Shown piece by piece: positions 17,077-24,814 of a stretch of 64,000 bases of DNA (positions are counted from its first letter, which is position 1; each line of letters opens with the position of its first letter). A program made the translations under genes and the position numbers. The notes beneath the pieces were generated by a model. The model made no database searches. It saw only the letters and a list, made by a program, of their open reading frames with translations, and was not told the DNA's origin. This stretch comes from DAOUJH01 sp965116555 (GTDB lineage: Bacteria; Chloroflexota; Dehalococcoidia; Lucifugimonadales; QGNO01), in assembly GCA_965116555.1 (NCBI GenBank), contig OZ220698.1, positions 248,001 to 312,000 on the forward strand, in the 5' to 3' direction.

Positions 17077-17894
17077 GACGCACCTCCGGATAGAGGCTGT
17101 TTAGATTGGCGTAGTCCTGAGATGAACTCTGCGGCGCGCCTCACCGCTTCCCCGGGCGGCGCGGCGTCGATGACGTTGACCAGCGCGCTGCCCACTATGG
17201 CGGCATCGGCGAAACGTCCCACCGCTCGTACATGCTCTGCTTGTGAGAGGCCAAAGCCTACGGCTACTGGCAAATCGGTATGGTTGCGTACTCTCTTCAC
17301 AAGCTCCTCCGCTCCTTCCGATACGCGGTCGCGGCTGCCCGTGACACCGGTGAGGCTAACGCAGTAGATGAATCCACTGGCGAGGCTGCAGGCAGAGGCG
17401 ATGCTATGCTCTTTGCTAGTGGGCGCCAGAAGCGGTATGAGGTCTATTCCATGCGAACGGCATTCGTCCCCCAGAGGCCCCGCTTCTTCAGGCGGCAGGT
17501 CGGGCACTATTACACCGTTCAAGCCGGACCTCTGGGCCTCCGCGGCAAATCTCTTCAGTCCAAAGGCCAGGAACTGGTTGTAGTAGCCCATGAATACCAG
17601 GGGCATCTCCGTACCCTCGCTGCGGAGCTGAGAGCAGACCTCCAGACACGTCTTCATGGTAACACCTTGCTCCAGGGCGTGAAAGCTGGCTTTCTGTACT
17701 GTGGCGCCATCGGCCAGAGGGTCGCTGAAGGGGACGCCCAGCTCTATTATGTCGGCGCCGGCTTGGGCCAGGGCTGGCACCAGCTCCAGAGTGGTATTCA
17801 CATCGGGAAATCCAACGGTAATGAACGGTATGATGCCGGTACTACCTGCTTCGGCAAGCCCTTGAAAGGTATGTTTGATGCTTCTTGATCCCAT
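17073..17894 (-). CDS. trpA: Tryptophan synthase alpha subunit
   Basis: Cleaves indole-3-glycerol phosphate, passing indole to TrpB. The 273-aa TIM barrel has the catalytic residues in ELGVPFSDPLADG (Glu51, Asp62), the phosphate-binding end in VAVGFGLSQ, and VSLTGVTGSR. The reading frame stays open far upstream, but ATG 17894 gives the normal family length. No trpB is in the window, so the usual trpBA pair is split. It lies 8 bp downstream of a CPBP protease gene and overlaps aroH by 4 bp. Confidence 0.95.
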   Translation of the reverse strand: MGSRSIKHTFQGLAEAGSTGIIPFITVGFPDVNTTLELVPALAQAGADIIELGVPFSDPLADGATVQKASFHALEQGVTMKTCLEVCSQLRSEGTEMPLVFMGYYNQFLAFGLKRFAAEAQRSGLNGVIVPDLPPEEAGPLGDECRSHGIDLIPLLAPTSKEHSIASACSLASGFIYCVSLTGVTGSRDRVSEGAEELVKRVRNHTDLPVAVGFGLSQAEHVRAVGRFADAAIVGSALVNVIDAAPPGEAVRRAAEFISGLRQSKQPLSGGAS

Positions 17895-17902
17895 TGTTGA
17901 CT

Positions 17903-18613
17903 TCAAACCGGGGTGGTTACGGCAAATGCCAGCGCATTTTGCGCCCCGTGCGCAATAGTGGTATTCCAAAGAGAGCCGGTGCGATGGTACAGCCAGGCAA
18001 AAAGCATCCCGGACATGAAAGCGGGAACTATGGAGCCCGGCGCGACATGGCTTATACCAAACAGGCCGGATGTGATAACGGCTCCGGCGAGAAATCCCCA
18101 TCTGTTGGCGAAAGCGGGGAGCAGGAAGCCACGGAAGAAGACCTCTTCCGCAAAGGGCGCCAGCAGCACAATAATTAAGAAACCCGCCAGGCGTTGCAAA
18201 ACCGTTTCGGTAAGCTCCCCGGGAAGAGGCTCCGGGGAGAGGATATCCTGGCCTAAGAACGTCACGATAATGCTGTACACAGCGGTCAACGCCAGACTGG
18301 CAAGGAACACCAGCAATGTCAGCAGGGCGCCATTGTTCAACGATGGTATGAGCCCCAGGGCGTTCCAGGACTTGCCGTATCTGCGCAGGCCAAACTTCCA
18401 AACTCCAAAGATCAACATTAGCTCTAGCGCTAACGAGAGCAGGATGACCACCAGCGCCGGCAAAGATCCGGTGACTAGAGCAACCAAGCCTCCGATGATG
18501 AGAAGAAGCAAGGTTCCAACTACAACTAGCAGGATGGCCCCGGAGACGTCCCTGAGATTCCAGGGAACGGCGCTGTATTGGGAAGTTGTTTGGTCTGTGT
18601 AAGGACTGTCCAT
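17903..18613 (-). CDS. CPBP family intramembrane glutamic endopeptidase
   Basis: A 236-aa protein with about six to eight hydrophobic segments. The CPBP (CAAX protease / bacteriocin-processing) motifs are present: AEEVFFRGFLLP gives the EExxxR catalytic core, a His follows in GISHVAPGS, and HGAQNA gives the second His/Asn pair. Family members are membrane-embedded proteases. ATG 18613 is chosen to give a short hydrophilic lead; longer upstream starts exist and no ribosome site decides between them. It is first in the trpA-aroH operon. Confidence 0.78.
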   Translation of the reverse strand: MDSPYTDQTTSQYSAVPWNLRDVSGAILLVVVGTLLLLIIGGLVALVTGSLPALVVILLSLALELMLIFGVWKFGLRRYGKSWNALGLIPSLNNGALLTLLVFLASLALTAVYSIIVTFLGQDILSPEPLPGELTETVLQRLAGFLIIVLLAPFAEEVFFRGFLLPAFANRWGFLAGAVITSGLFGISHVAPGSIVPAFMSGMLFAWLYHRTGSLWNTTIAHGAQNALAFAVTTPV

Positions 18614-18713
18614 ACCGGTATTGTAACGCAGGCTTGAATAGTAGCATGGCGGATATGGAGCGGCAATGCAACCCGGAGCGACGGAGTAGTTGTGGTAATT
18701 GCCCATCAGCGAA

Positions 18714-18743
18714 TTGACCCACGACGGCACTTGGACGTACACT
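18714..18743 (+). promoter_or_regulatory. Probable promoter of the thioredoxin gene
   Basis: TTGACC (18714-18719) and TACACT (18738-18743) are separated by 18 bp, giving a transcript start about 30 bases before the ATG. The match is moderate. Confidence 0.45.
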
Positions 18744-18779
18744 AAAGCATAAGAAGCACATTAAAGGGAGGTCATTAGC

Positions 18780-19106
18780 ATGTCCCAGGCAGTACCGGTG
18801 ACAGAGCAGACGTTTGAAGAGCAGGTTGAAAAGTCGACCATTCCGGTTTTGGTGGACTTCTGGGCCGATTGGTGCATGCCCTGCAAGATAGTCGCGCCAA
18901 TAGTAGACGAGCTGGCGGAGGAGTACGACGGCCGGGTAGCCTTTACCAAGATTGACGTTGATTCTGAACCCAACATAGCAATGAAGTTTGGCATCCGGAG
19001 CATACCGACTCTGCTGGTATTCAAGGACGGCAGCCCCGTGGACCAGGTAGTGGGCGCCGTGCCCAAGGCCGTTCTGAAGAAGAGGCTGGAAAACGCCCTG
19101 GCATAA
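18780..19106 (+). CDS. trxA: Thioredoxin with CMPC active site
   Basis: A 108-aa cytosolic thioredoxin: VDFWADWCMPCKIVAP holds the redox pair Cys32/Cys35, the cis-Pro is in SIPTLLVFKDG, and GAVPKAVL is the C-terminal helix lead. The usual CGPC is CMPC here; the Met should change redox potential or partner choice. A strong GGGAGG lies 8 bases before ATG 18780. A terminator hairpin and then tRNA-Sec follow. Confidence 0.94.
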   Translation: MSQAVPVTEQTFEEQVEKSTIPVLVDFWADWCMPCKIVAPIVDELAEEYDGRVAFTKIDVDSEPNIAMKFGIRSIPTLLVFKDGSPVDQVVGAVPKAVLKKRLENALA

Positions 19107-19121
19107 TTTCCTGGGTGTCTC

Positions 19122-19130
19122 TGGTATAAT
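19122..19130 (+). promoter_or_regulatory. Candidate extended -10 promoter for selC
   Basis: TGGTATAAT at 19122-19130 is an ideal extended -10 element. No good -35 is seen. Transcription would start near 19137, inside the upstream terminator hairpin, so the new transcript would lack part of the 5' arm and escape termination. Confidence 0.4.
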
Positions 19131-19132
19131 TC

Positions 19133-19169
19133 AGAGCCCTCACCGTTTGGTGTAGGGCTCTGTTTCTTT
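19133..19169 (+). terminator. Intrinsic terminator after trxA
   Basis: AGAGCCCT (19133-19140) pairs with AGGGCTCT (19154-19161); the stem extends through CACC/GGTG with one bulged T and a GTTT loop. The T-rich GTTTCTTT follows. Confidence 0.75.
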
Positions 19170-19172
19170 ATT

Positions 19173-19270
19173 GGGAGCGGATGGGGCCCGGTGGCTCTCG
19201 CGGACTTCAAATCCGTTGCCCCGGCGCTGGCGCGCCGGGGGGTGGGTTCGACTCCCTCGCGCTCCCGCCA
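19173..19270 (+). tRNA. selC: tRNA-Sec (anticodon UCA)
   Basis: A 98-nt tRNA with the exact E. coli selC anticodon arm core GGACTTCAAATCC (anticodon TCA at 19207-19209), a 6-bp D-stem, a very long variable arm (9 bp: 19219-19227 with 19232-19240, loop TGGC), T-loop TTCGACT and an encoded GCCA end. The acceptor/T stack fits the bacterial 8+5 layout, though G180-G259 (acceptor pair 8) and T243-T257 (second T-stem pair) are mismatched, numbering by the last three digits. With the Sec-containing SelD at the window start, this shows that the genome decodes UGA as selenocysteine. Confidence 0.95.
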
Positions 19271-19293
19271 ATATACGGCTTTGCAAAGCACGC

Positions 19294-20166
19294 CTAACGG
19301 GATGTCTTGCTTATGACTTCTATCAGCCGATAGCCGTACCTGGAGGCGTCCTGAGGGGGCTCTTTCTGTCCCGGGAATGCATCGTATCGTTCAATCTTCA
19401 ATCGGTATGTACAGCCCTCATCATGTTTGAACCCGTCGATGCCGTCGTAGAAGAGTTTGCCGTCCACCACCAAGCACTTTCTCGGTCCCACCCCTACACA
19501 GTCCACCAAGTCTGGCCCGACAGTCACCTCCATTATCTTGACTCCATCTCCGTTGGCCGGCTCGCCAGACCCGTCCAGGGGACCAGCGTGCTGTTGCCCA
19601 TCAGCGGATGAATAGTCCGAGGCTGTGAAACTGTACTCCTCGTCAGCCATTCTAGCGTCGTAATCGATACTGGCCTCCGTTGGGTAGCCGATCTCCGGAT
19701 CGTAGGTTACTGTGATCTCGAAGGCGTTGCCGTCTATGGCTTCCTGGATCGTGTCGAACAGATCGTCTATGGTCACATAGCGACCAAATCCGTCGTGATC
19801 GGGCGCTTTGCCCGACTCAACATATGTCACCGATGCGACAGATCCGTTCACGACACGGATCCTTACAGGGTCTAGGAGGTGTTGCGGACAAAAGCATATG
19901 GGGGTAAGGACGAACGAGTAGGCATCGACGCGGTTGGAAGACCAGAGGAGCCTGTGCTTGTCGAGTTGCGCCTGCGCCTCCTTGAGCGCCTCTGTGTCCG
20001 CCACCGCATCGTTTTGCCCATCGGAAACGGGCGTGGCAAGATCAATCGGCGTCGTAGGGGTGGGGCTTACCTGCGTCGGATCGGCAGGTGTGCTGCTACA
20101 CCCGATGGAAGGGAGCATCAACAAACCGGCGAGCACGGCGAGGATGGCAGTCAGCCCTGCGTTCAA
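19294..20166 (-). CDS. Lipoprotein with DUF6174-like and DUF4377-like domains
   Basis: A 290-aa lipoprotein: signal peptide with lipobox SIGC, then a Thr/Pro linker. Residues about 70-185 fit a DUF6174 pattern (YSFVLTPICFC, then RIRVVNGSVASVTYV). Residues about 215-285 fit a DUF4377 pattern (MEVTVGPDLVDCVGVG, a CLVV strand, GFKHDEGCTYRLKIERYD). Both are small extracytoplasmic domains without assigned function. Joining them in one protein is unusual as far as I know. It converges on selC and ends 23 bp from it. Confidence 0.65.
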   Translation of the reverse strand: MNAGLTAILAVLAGLLMLPSIGCSSTPADPTQVSPTPTTPIDLATPVSDGQNDAVADTEALKEAQAQLDKHRLLWSSNRVDAYSFVLTPICFCPQHLLDPVRIRVVNGSVASVTYVESGKAPDHDGFGRYVTIDDLFDTIQEAIDGNAFEITVTYDPEIGYPTEASIDYDARMADEEYSFTASDYSSADGQQHAGPLDGSGEPANGDGVKIMEVTVGPDLVDCVGVGPRKCLVVDGKLFYDGIDGFKHDEGCTYRLKIERYDAFPGQKEPPQDASRYGYRLIEVISKTSR

Positions 20167-20282
20167 TCTTGTGGATCCTCCAAAATGGGCTAGTCTCTGT
20201 AGCCTTCATATAATCTTACGCAGTCCGGCCGGACTTGGTTCCATAGGTTCGAACCCAATATGCGGCACACCGGTGTTCGCTG

Positions 20283-21158
20283 CTAAGGTGACAAAGCGAT
20301 TAAGATAAGTCCCAACACTATGAGGGTGGACCCCAGTAGCCGGCCCTGCCCGAATTGCTCTTTGAGAACTAAGACTCCCAAGAGGACACCAAACACTATG
20401 CCTACTTCTCGTGCTGGGCCTACATAGCTGACCCGAGAGAGGGAGAAGGCAGTCAATACCAAGCCGTATGCAATGAAGACCAGCAAGCTTGCAGTCACGA
20501 TAGACCAGGGATTGGACTGCCACTCCCGTCGTACCGGGGTCATCCCGTACTTGAATGCGATGTAAGGAGCAAGGCCGATGGCAGCGCCTATGTTGATCAT
20601 GTACATATACAGGAAGGGCTGGACGTGACCCACACCGACCTTGTCTATCAGGGTATATGTGGTGATTGCCATCCCGGTGAGTATGGCATAGCGGACGCCT
20701 CCATCCCGGAGAAAGACTGAAGGCTGAGTAAGGATCTTCCGAAAACGTCCCCACCATGACACGATGAAGATGCCGACAATGATAAGGATGATGCCGGTTG
20801 CGGCAGGCAGGGCCACACTTTCTCCCAACATCAGTACCGCCAGCACGGGGACCAGCATAGGGCCAATCCCTCTGGCTATGGGATAAACCAGGGACAGGTC
20901 GCCTTGAGAATATGCCCGACCCAGGAAGACGAAATAGACTACATGCGTTGCCGCGGATGCCAGGGCCAACCAGTATCCGGAGGCCGAAACCGGGTTGAGC
21001 CAGAAAAGAACGCCACTCAATGGGGCTAACAGTACGCTCCCGCTCACCAGAAGGGCCCAAGCAAAGACTTCCTGGTTGCCTGAACGTTTAAGCAGCAGGT
21101 TCCACGATGAATGGCAAAGGGCAGAAAGCAAGACCAGTGCTAGGGATAGTGCGTCCAT
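20283..21158 (-). CDS. EamA/DMT-family membrane transporter
   Basis: A 291-aa protein with ten predicted membrane helices in two homologous halves. EamA-like features include HSSWNLLLKRSG at the end of helix 1, YPIARGIGPMLVPVLAVLMLGE closing the first half and AREVGIVFGVLLGVLVLKE closing the second. Family members export amino acids, nucleotides or other metabolites; the substrate cannot be told. ATG 21158 is chosen because it places helix 1 at the N-terminus; the frame is open further upstream. Confidence 0.82.
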   Translation of the reverse strand: MDALSLALVLLSALCHSSWNLLLKRSGNQEVFAWALLVSGSVLLAPLSGVLFWLNPVSASGYWLALASAATHVVYFVFLGRAYSQGDLSLVYPIARGIGPMLVPVLAVLMLGESVALPAATGIILIIVGIFIVSWWGRFRKILTQPSVFLRDGGVRYAILTGMAITTYTLIDKVGVGHVQPFLYMYMINIGAAIGLAPYIAFKYGMTPVRREWQSNPWSIVTASLLVFIAYGLVLTAFSLSRVSYVGPAREVGIVFGVLLGVLVLKEQFGQGRLLGSTLIVLGLILIALSP

Positions 21159-21282
21159 GGACAGATTATAGACCAGCAGATAACAGCGATACGAGTCGAC
21201 CAGAAGACGGAGCCGAATGGTGGGCCGCATCCATTAGCGCTACCTGTTGATAGCACGTCCGGTTGCTCAATGCAGAGAGGCG

Positions 21283-21693
21283 CTATGCACCCCTCTGCCA
21301 GAGCCTGCACCCGGTGGTGGCGAGGACCAGCGGGATCATTACGGCGACGAAGTCCCAGATGACGTCCACGGGGATGCTGGTTGACTCACCCTCATTCAGC
21401 GCCAGCAGGTAGATCCAGTTGCGGAAGAACCAGATGGCGAGCACTGCATTGGCGTAGAACAGGGTGTGCGCGCCGAGCCGTGTGAGGTTGAGCGGTTCAC
21501 CGCCGCCGGGCTGCGAGCGCATGTGCATGAAGTTCACTGCCAGCGCGATGAGAATACCCAGTCCGGAGACGTAGTTCATCACATCCCAGACCCGTTGCGG
21601 GTTGTCGTAGAGTGTGCTGAAGAGGAATTGCGCCAGGTATAGCGCCGCGTACACCATCAATAAGCCGCCGACCACTCGTAAAGCCATAGCCAT
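21283..21693 (-). CDS. Small four-helix membrane protein, unknown
   Basis: A 136-aa hydrophobic protein with about four transmembrane segments (about 5-25, 42-60, 75-95, 108-130). No family recognised. AGGAG lies upstream of ATG 21693. It is on the same strand as yggT, proC and pdxA but separated from yggT by 82 bp, so it may have its own promoter. Confidence 0.55.
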   Translation of the reverse strand: MAMALRVVGGLLMVYAALYLAQFLFSTLYDNPQRVWDVMNYVSGLGILIALAVNFMHMRSQPGGGEPLNLTRLGAHTLFYANAVLAIWFFRNWIYLLALNEGESTSIPVDVIWDFVAVMIPLVLATTGCRLWQRGA

Positions 21694-21775
21694 AACTACC
21701 TTCTCCTGCGTTAGTCTCCGCTGCTAAATATAATACGCCGGTTGAGAACATTCCCAGCGCGGATAAAGCGGGCTC

Positions 21776-22030
21776 TTATCTGAAGAACTGTAGAAGGATA
21801 TTCTGGACGATGACGATGACAATTATGGCCACCATCGGCGTGAAGTCGAACATACCGGTGTTCGGCATGACGCGCCGTATAGGAGACATTATGGGCTCGG
21901 TCACGGCATAGACAAACTGAACTAAGGGATTGTTGTACGATACGTTTGGAAACCAGGACAGTATGACCCTGGCTAGAATGACCAGGTAAAGAAAAGTAAA
22001 TATAGCGTTTACTAGTGTTGCACTGTCCAT
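21776..22030 (-). CDS. YggT family membrane protein
   Basis: An 84-aa protein with two hydrophobic segments flanking the YggT core: ILSWFPN, then VYAVTEPIMSPIRRVMP. YggT proteins lie in the inner membrane and often neighbour proC; here the gene starts 2 bp after the proC stop. The family has been linked to osmotic or division-related functions, without a defined activity. Confidence 0.88.
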   Translation of the reverse strand: MDSATLVNAIFTFLYLVILARVILSWFPNVSYNNPLVQFVYAVTEPIMSPIRRVMPNTGMFDFTPMVAIIVIVIVQNILLQFFR

Positions 22031-22032
22031 CC

Positions 22033-22839
22033 TTACTCGTTGTCTCCTAGCCGTTTCGCCTTCTGATAAGCAGCTACCACTGCATTGATCATGGCATCCC
22101 TGAAACCCTTCTCCTCCAACACCTTAAGCGCCTCCGCCGTGGTGCCCCCAGGGGACGTTACCATATCACGGAGCCTGGCCGGGTGCTCCCCCGACTCTTT
22201 GGCCAGCATAGCACTTCCCAGCAAGGTCTGTAATGCCATCTTGCCAGCCATGTCGCGGGACATTCCCATGTATACGCCGGCGTCTATGAGGCTCTCCAGA
22301 AAGAGAAAGACGTAGGCCGGCCCGCCGGCGCTCAGCGCCGTGCCCATGTCCAAGTCTTTCTCCTCGCTGACCTCTATCTCTTCACCCAGCGTTTGCAGGA
22401 TGGTCCGCGTCGCTTCTTTGTGCGACTCTCCAACTGATTCCGAAGCGAGCCAGAGACTCATGCCTTCGCCAATACGGGACGGCGTGTTTGGCATGACCCG
22501 GATCACGTTCCGATGCGCCAGGCCCGCGCTCAGCGTCTCCATCCTGGCTCCGGCTATGATGGAGATAGCGGTCTGGTCTTCCCGCAACGCGCCCGTGAGC
22601 TGTTGGGTCACATCGCTGAGGCTCTGCGGTTTCACCGACAGAACCACCAGTTCGCCGTGGCGCACCGCCTCTACATTGTCGCTGGTTACGGCTATTCCAT
22701 GCTGCTTAGCCAGGTGCTCACGGCGTGCCTGCAGGGGCTCTCCGGCGCATATTTCCCGCGGCTGGGCCAAGCCCTGCCGCAATATGCCAGCGATGATGGC
22801 CTCTGCCATGACGCCTCCACCTATGAACGATATCTCCAT
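22033..22839 (-). CDS. proC: Pyrroline-5-carboxylate reductase
   Basis: Last step of proline synthesis, NAD(P)H-dependent. The 268-aa product has the N-terminal dinucleotide motif FIGGGVMAEAI, VLSVKPQ, RVMPNTPSRIGEG, and the C-terminal signature SAGGPAYVFLFLESL with DMVTSPGGTTAEAL. It probably forms one transcript with yggT downstream. Confidence 0.96.
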   Translation of the reverse strand: MEISFIGGGVMAEAIIAGILRQGLAQPREICAGEPLQARREHLAKQHGIAVTSDNVEAVRHGELVVLSVKPQSLSDVTQQLTGALREDQTAISIIAGARMETLSAGLAHRNVIRVMPNTPSRIGEGMSLWLASESVGESHKEATRTILQTLGEEIEVSEEKDLDMGTALSAGGPAYVFLFLESLIDAGVYMGMSRDMAGKMALQTLLGSAMLAKESGEHPARLRDMVTSPGGTTAEALKVLEEKGFRDAMINAVVAAYQKAKRLGDNE

Positions 22840-22905
22840 TACTACTCCACAGAAGCGATGCTCTATTATAGCAACTGGGGCATTGGAAAGCAGGACGCAG
22901 CTATC

Positions 22906-23913
22906 CTAGCGCGGCAGCCCCTTTCCTGAAGCGACCGATGCCGCCAGCTTGATAGCCTCTATCATGCTGGTGGCTTGGGCCACTCCCTTTCCCGCAATGT
23001 CATAGGCCGTGCCGTGGTCCACGGAGGTGCGGAGCAGCGGCAGCCCCAGGTTTATGCTTACGCTTTCCTCAAAGCCGTAGACTTTAACCGGGATATGTCC
23101 CTGGTCGTGGTACATGGCAAGCACCGCGTCGTACTTCCCGTCTATGGCCTGGTTGAAGATGGTGTCGGCGGGCACTGGCCCAATGGCCTCCACTCCCTTG
23201 TCGCGCGCCTCGTTTACCGCGGGCTCTATGGCGGTGGCCTCCTCATCTCCAAGCAACCCGCCGTCGGAGGCGTGGGGATTCAGCGCCGCCACGCCAATGC
23301 GGGGATGCTCGAAGCCCCACTGTTTGAAAGAGTCGTGGGTGAGCATTATCTTGGCAAGGACGTTTTCCCTGGTCACGGAGTCCGGCGCCCTGCGTAGCGA
23401 GCGGTGCGTCGTCAGGTGCACCACCCGCAATGTTCCCGACATCAGCATGGTGGCGACCTGGGGCGACTTGGTCATGGACTGCAGCACCTCCATGTGGCCG
23501 ACGTCTTTGTATCCCGCCAGAGAGGCCGCTTCCTTGTGTATAGGCGCCGTGGCCATGGCCTGCGCCTCGCCTCCCAGGCATAGCTCCGCCGCCGTTTTAG
23601 CCCACTCCATGCTTGCGCGGCCCGCCTCGGCAGATATCTGTCCCCAGACTACGTCTTCCGGGTTGAGGTTGTGCGTGTCCAGCACGGAAATCACATCCGG
23701 CGACTCGTAGATGGCGCCGGGGCCTTCCACCTCTTCAACCCGAAGCGATACTCCGGTCACTCGCAGGCCCTGTTCCATGATCGAGACGTTGCCCACCACC
23801 AGGGGAAGGCAGGCAGCGCGGACTTCCTGGCTGCACAGCGCCCTGGCAACGACTTCCGGCCCTATTCCACAGGGGTCTCCCATGGTAACTGCGATCACAG
23901 GCAGGTTGGACAT
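22906..23913 (-). CDS. pdxA: 4-hydroxythreonine-4-phosphate dehydrogenase
   Basis: Oxidises 4-phosphohydroxy-L-threonine in DXP-dependent pyridoxal phosphate synthesis. The 335-aa protein shows TMGDPCGIGPEV, TAPIHKEA, the metal/substrate His in HLTTHRSLR, MYHDQGHIPVK and DHGTAYDIAGKG. No pdxJ or other vitamin B6 gene is nearby, and PdxA2-type paralogues act on other hydroxy acids, so the physiological substrate is probable but not certain. Confidence 0.9.
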   Translation of the reverse strand: MSNLPVIAVTMGDPCGIGPEVVARALCSQEVRAACLPLVVGNVSIMEQGLRVTGVSLRVEEVEGPGAIYESPDVISVLDTHNLNPEDVVWGQISAEAGRASMEWAKTAAELCLGGEAQAMATAPIHKEAASLAGYKDVGHMEVLQSMTKSPQVATMLMSGTLRVVHLTTHRSLRRAPDSVTRENVLAKIMLTHDSFKQWGFEHPRIGVAALNPHASDGGLLGDEEATAIEPAVNEARDKGVEAIGPVPADTIFNQAIDGKYDAVLAMYHDQGHIPVKVYGFEESVSINLGLPLLRTSVDHGTAYDIAGKGVAQATSMIEAIKLAASVASGKGLPR

Positions 23914-23996
23914 GGCTTACTCCATTTGGCTTGCTGAGAGGATTATATTGACAGAGGTGACCGATTGCCAGTCCGCTCTGCTAACCTGCTCCATCG

Positions 23997-24025
23997 TGGA
24001 CAGCCTTGGAGGCCTATTGTATAGT
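23997..24025 (+). promoter_or_regulatory. Sigma-70-type promoter upstream of the structured intergenic region
   Basis: TGGACA (23997-24002), a 17-bp spacer, then TATAGT (24020-24025). The predicted transcript start is near 24031-24033 and no coding gene follows on this strand, so it would drive the candidate RNA. Confidence 0.55.
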
Positions 24026-24030
24026 GTCCT

Positions 24031-24265
24031 GTGTTAGGGAAAGGTGCTGGGGCATTCCAAAATCGACCTTCTCGGCAGAGCCTCTACGCGGACCAAAAGA
24101 GATAGCGGCCCGCAGGAGGCAACGGGCCGCTGGTGAAGGGAAGCGTCCCTTGATGGCGGAGGGACACCCCCAAGTGTAGGAATCGATGGTCCACCCGGGG
24201 AAGGCGAACCGACCGGCCCCCGTTTTAGCGGGGGACTCTTAGGAAGTGAGGGGATGCCCCAGCAA
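24031..24265 (+). ncRNA. Candidate structured non-coding RNA
   Basis: A gene-free stretch with strong nested pairing: a closing stem 24045-24058 with 24251-24264 (13 Watson-Crick pairs and one G-U), an inner stem 24067-24075 with 24195-24204 (one bulge), GGACC 24090-24094 with GGTCC 24188-24192, a 9-bp hairpin 24104-24112 / 24123-24131, and CCCCCG 24217-24222 / CGGGGG 24229-24234. A good promoter lies just upstream on the plus strand. I looked for tmRNA, RNase P, SRP and cobalamin-riboswitch signatures and saw none. The opposite strand (leader of pdxA) is possible. No T-tract terminator follows. Confidence 0.45.
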
Positions 24266-24309
24266 CTATAAGAGATGATTGGCAACAATATGCCGGGGTC
24301 ATCCTGTCC

Positions 24310-24335
24310 TGTGCCCTGGCAGCTAAGCCGGGGCA
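24310..24335. terminator. Possible bidirectional hairpin at the 3' end of the gene after nrdJ
   Basis: GTGCCCTGGC and GCCGGGGCAC form a 10-bp stem (one wobble on the plus strand) with a six-base loop. It includes the last codons and stop of the minus-strand gene at 24323-24766. No T-tract is present. Confidence 0.35.
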
Positions 24336-24766
24336 CCCCATAATGGGACAGCCTTAACGCTAAGGCTGGGGACCTTCCAGTTTTCTATCTCCTCTAATCC
24401 TCCTTCTGAATTGACTCTATAGATGGAACGATCCATGTCTATGAAGAATCTCTGGCCAGCCCTGTAACGCCCGGACTCCTGCTCCTGCTGGTTCAGGCGG
24501 AACTCCAAGTGAAGCAGGTTGCGCAGCAAACCCTCCTCTGAGCAGTCTTGGTTATCTACTACGGCTATCGGCGGGCAATTGATGGGAAGGGTACGGTCTT
24601 TCAGGATGTCGCGGTTGGCGGTGACCACCCAGCGCCCCTGATGGATAGCCTCTGTGACGAGGTCTCGGCGGCAGCGGGAAAGCGGAAGAGTATCAGGCTC
24701 AACCGCATCCACTTGGGGCAGTCCGTTGTCTATCAACCAGCGTATCTTGCCGTTTCCTGCCGGCAT
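24323..24766 (-). CDS. Hypothetical protein, possibly PIN-like (DUF5615/Mut7-C type)
   Basis: A 147-aa protein. The N-terminal half (IRWLIDNGLP, then GRWVVTANRDIL, then PIAVVDNQD) has the layout of small PIN-like domains, with Asp residues at the ends of beta strands. The similarity is weak and was judged by eye. The C-terminal part is Glu/Gln rich and unlike anything I recognise. It has a strong GGGAGGG ribosome site and starts 48 bp after nrdJ on the same strand, so it is probably in the nrdR-nrdJ transcript. Confidence 0.55.
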   Translation of the reverse strand: MPAGNGKIRWLIDNGLPQVDAVEPDTLPLSRCRRDLVTEAIHQGRWVVTANRDILKDRTLPINCPPIAVVDNQDCSEEGLLRNLLHLEFRLNQQEQESGRYRAGQRFFIDMDRSIYRVNSEGGLEEIENWKVPSLSVKAVPLWGAPA

Positions 24767-24814
24767 GTTTCCCTCCCTTTGCCGACCGTTGTCTAGCTAT
24801 CTATGGGGTACTCG

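Noticed and set aside
17895..18761. Long minus-strand frame upstream of trpA and in another frame of the CPBP gene
   Set aside because: The sequence there has no family match and overlaps the CPBP protease on the same strand; ATG 17894 gives a normal TrpA.
20206..20282. A tRNA or tRNA remnant suggested by GGTTCGAACCC and the palindrome AGTCCGGCCGGACT
   Set aside because: No acceptor stem or anticodon arm can be built on either strand; it is most likely the 3' end region of the EamA gene with a chance T-loop-like palindrome.
24031..24336. tmRNA, RNase P RNA, SRP RNA or cobalamin riboswitch in the structured gap
   Set aside because: None of the conserved core motifs (tmRNA ends, RNase P conserved regions, SRP tetraloop region, B12 box) could be found on either strand.
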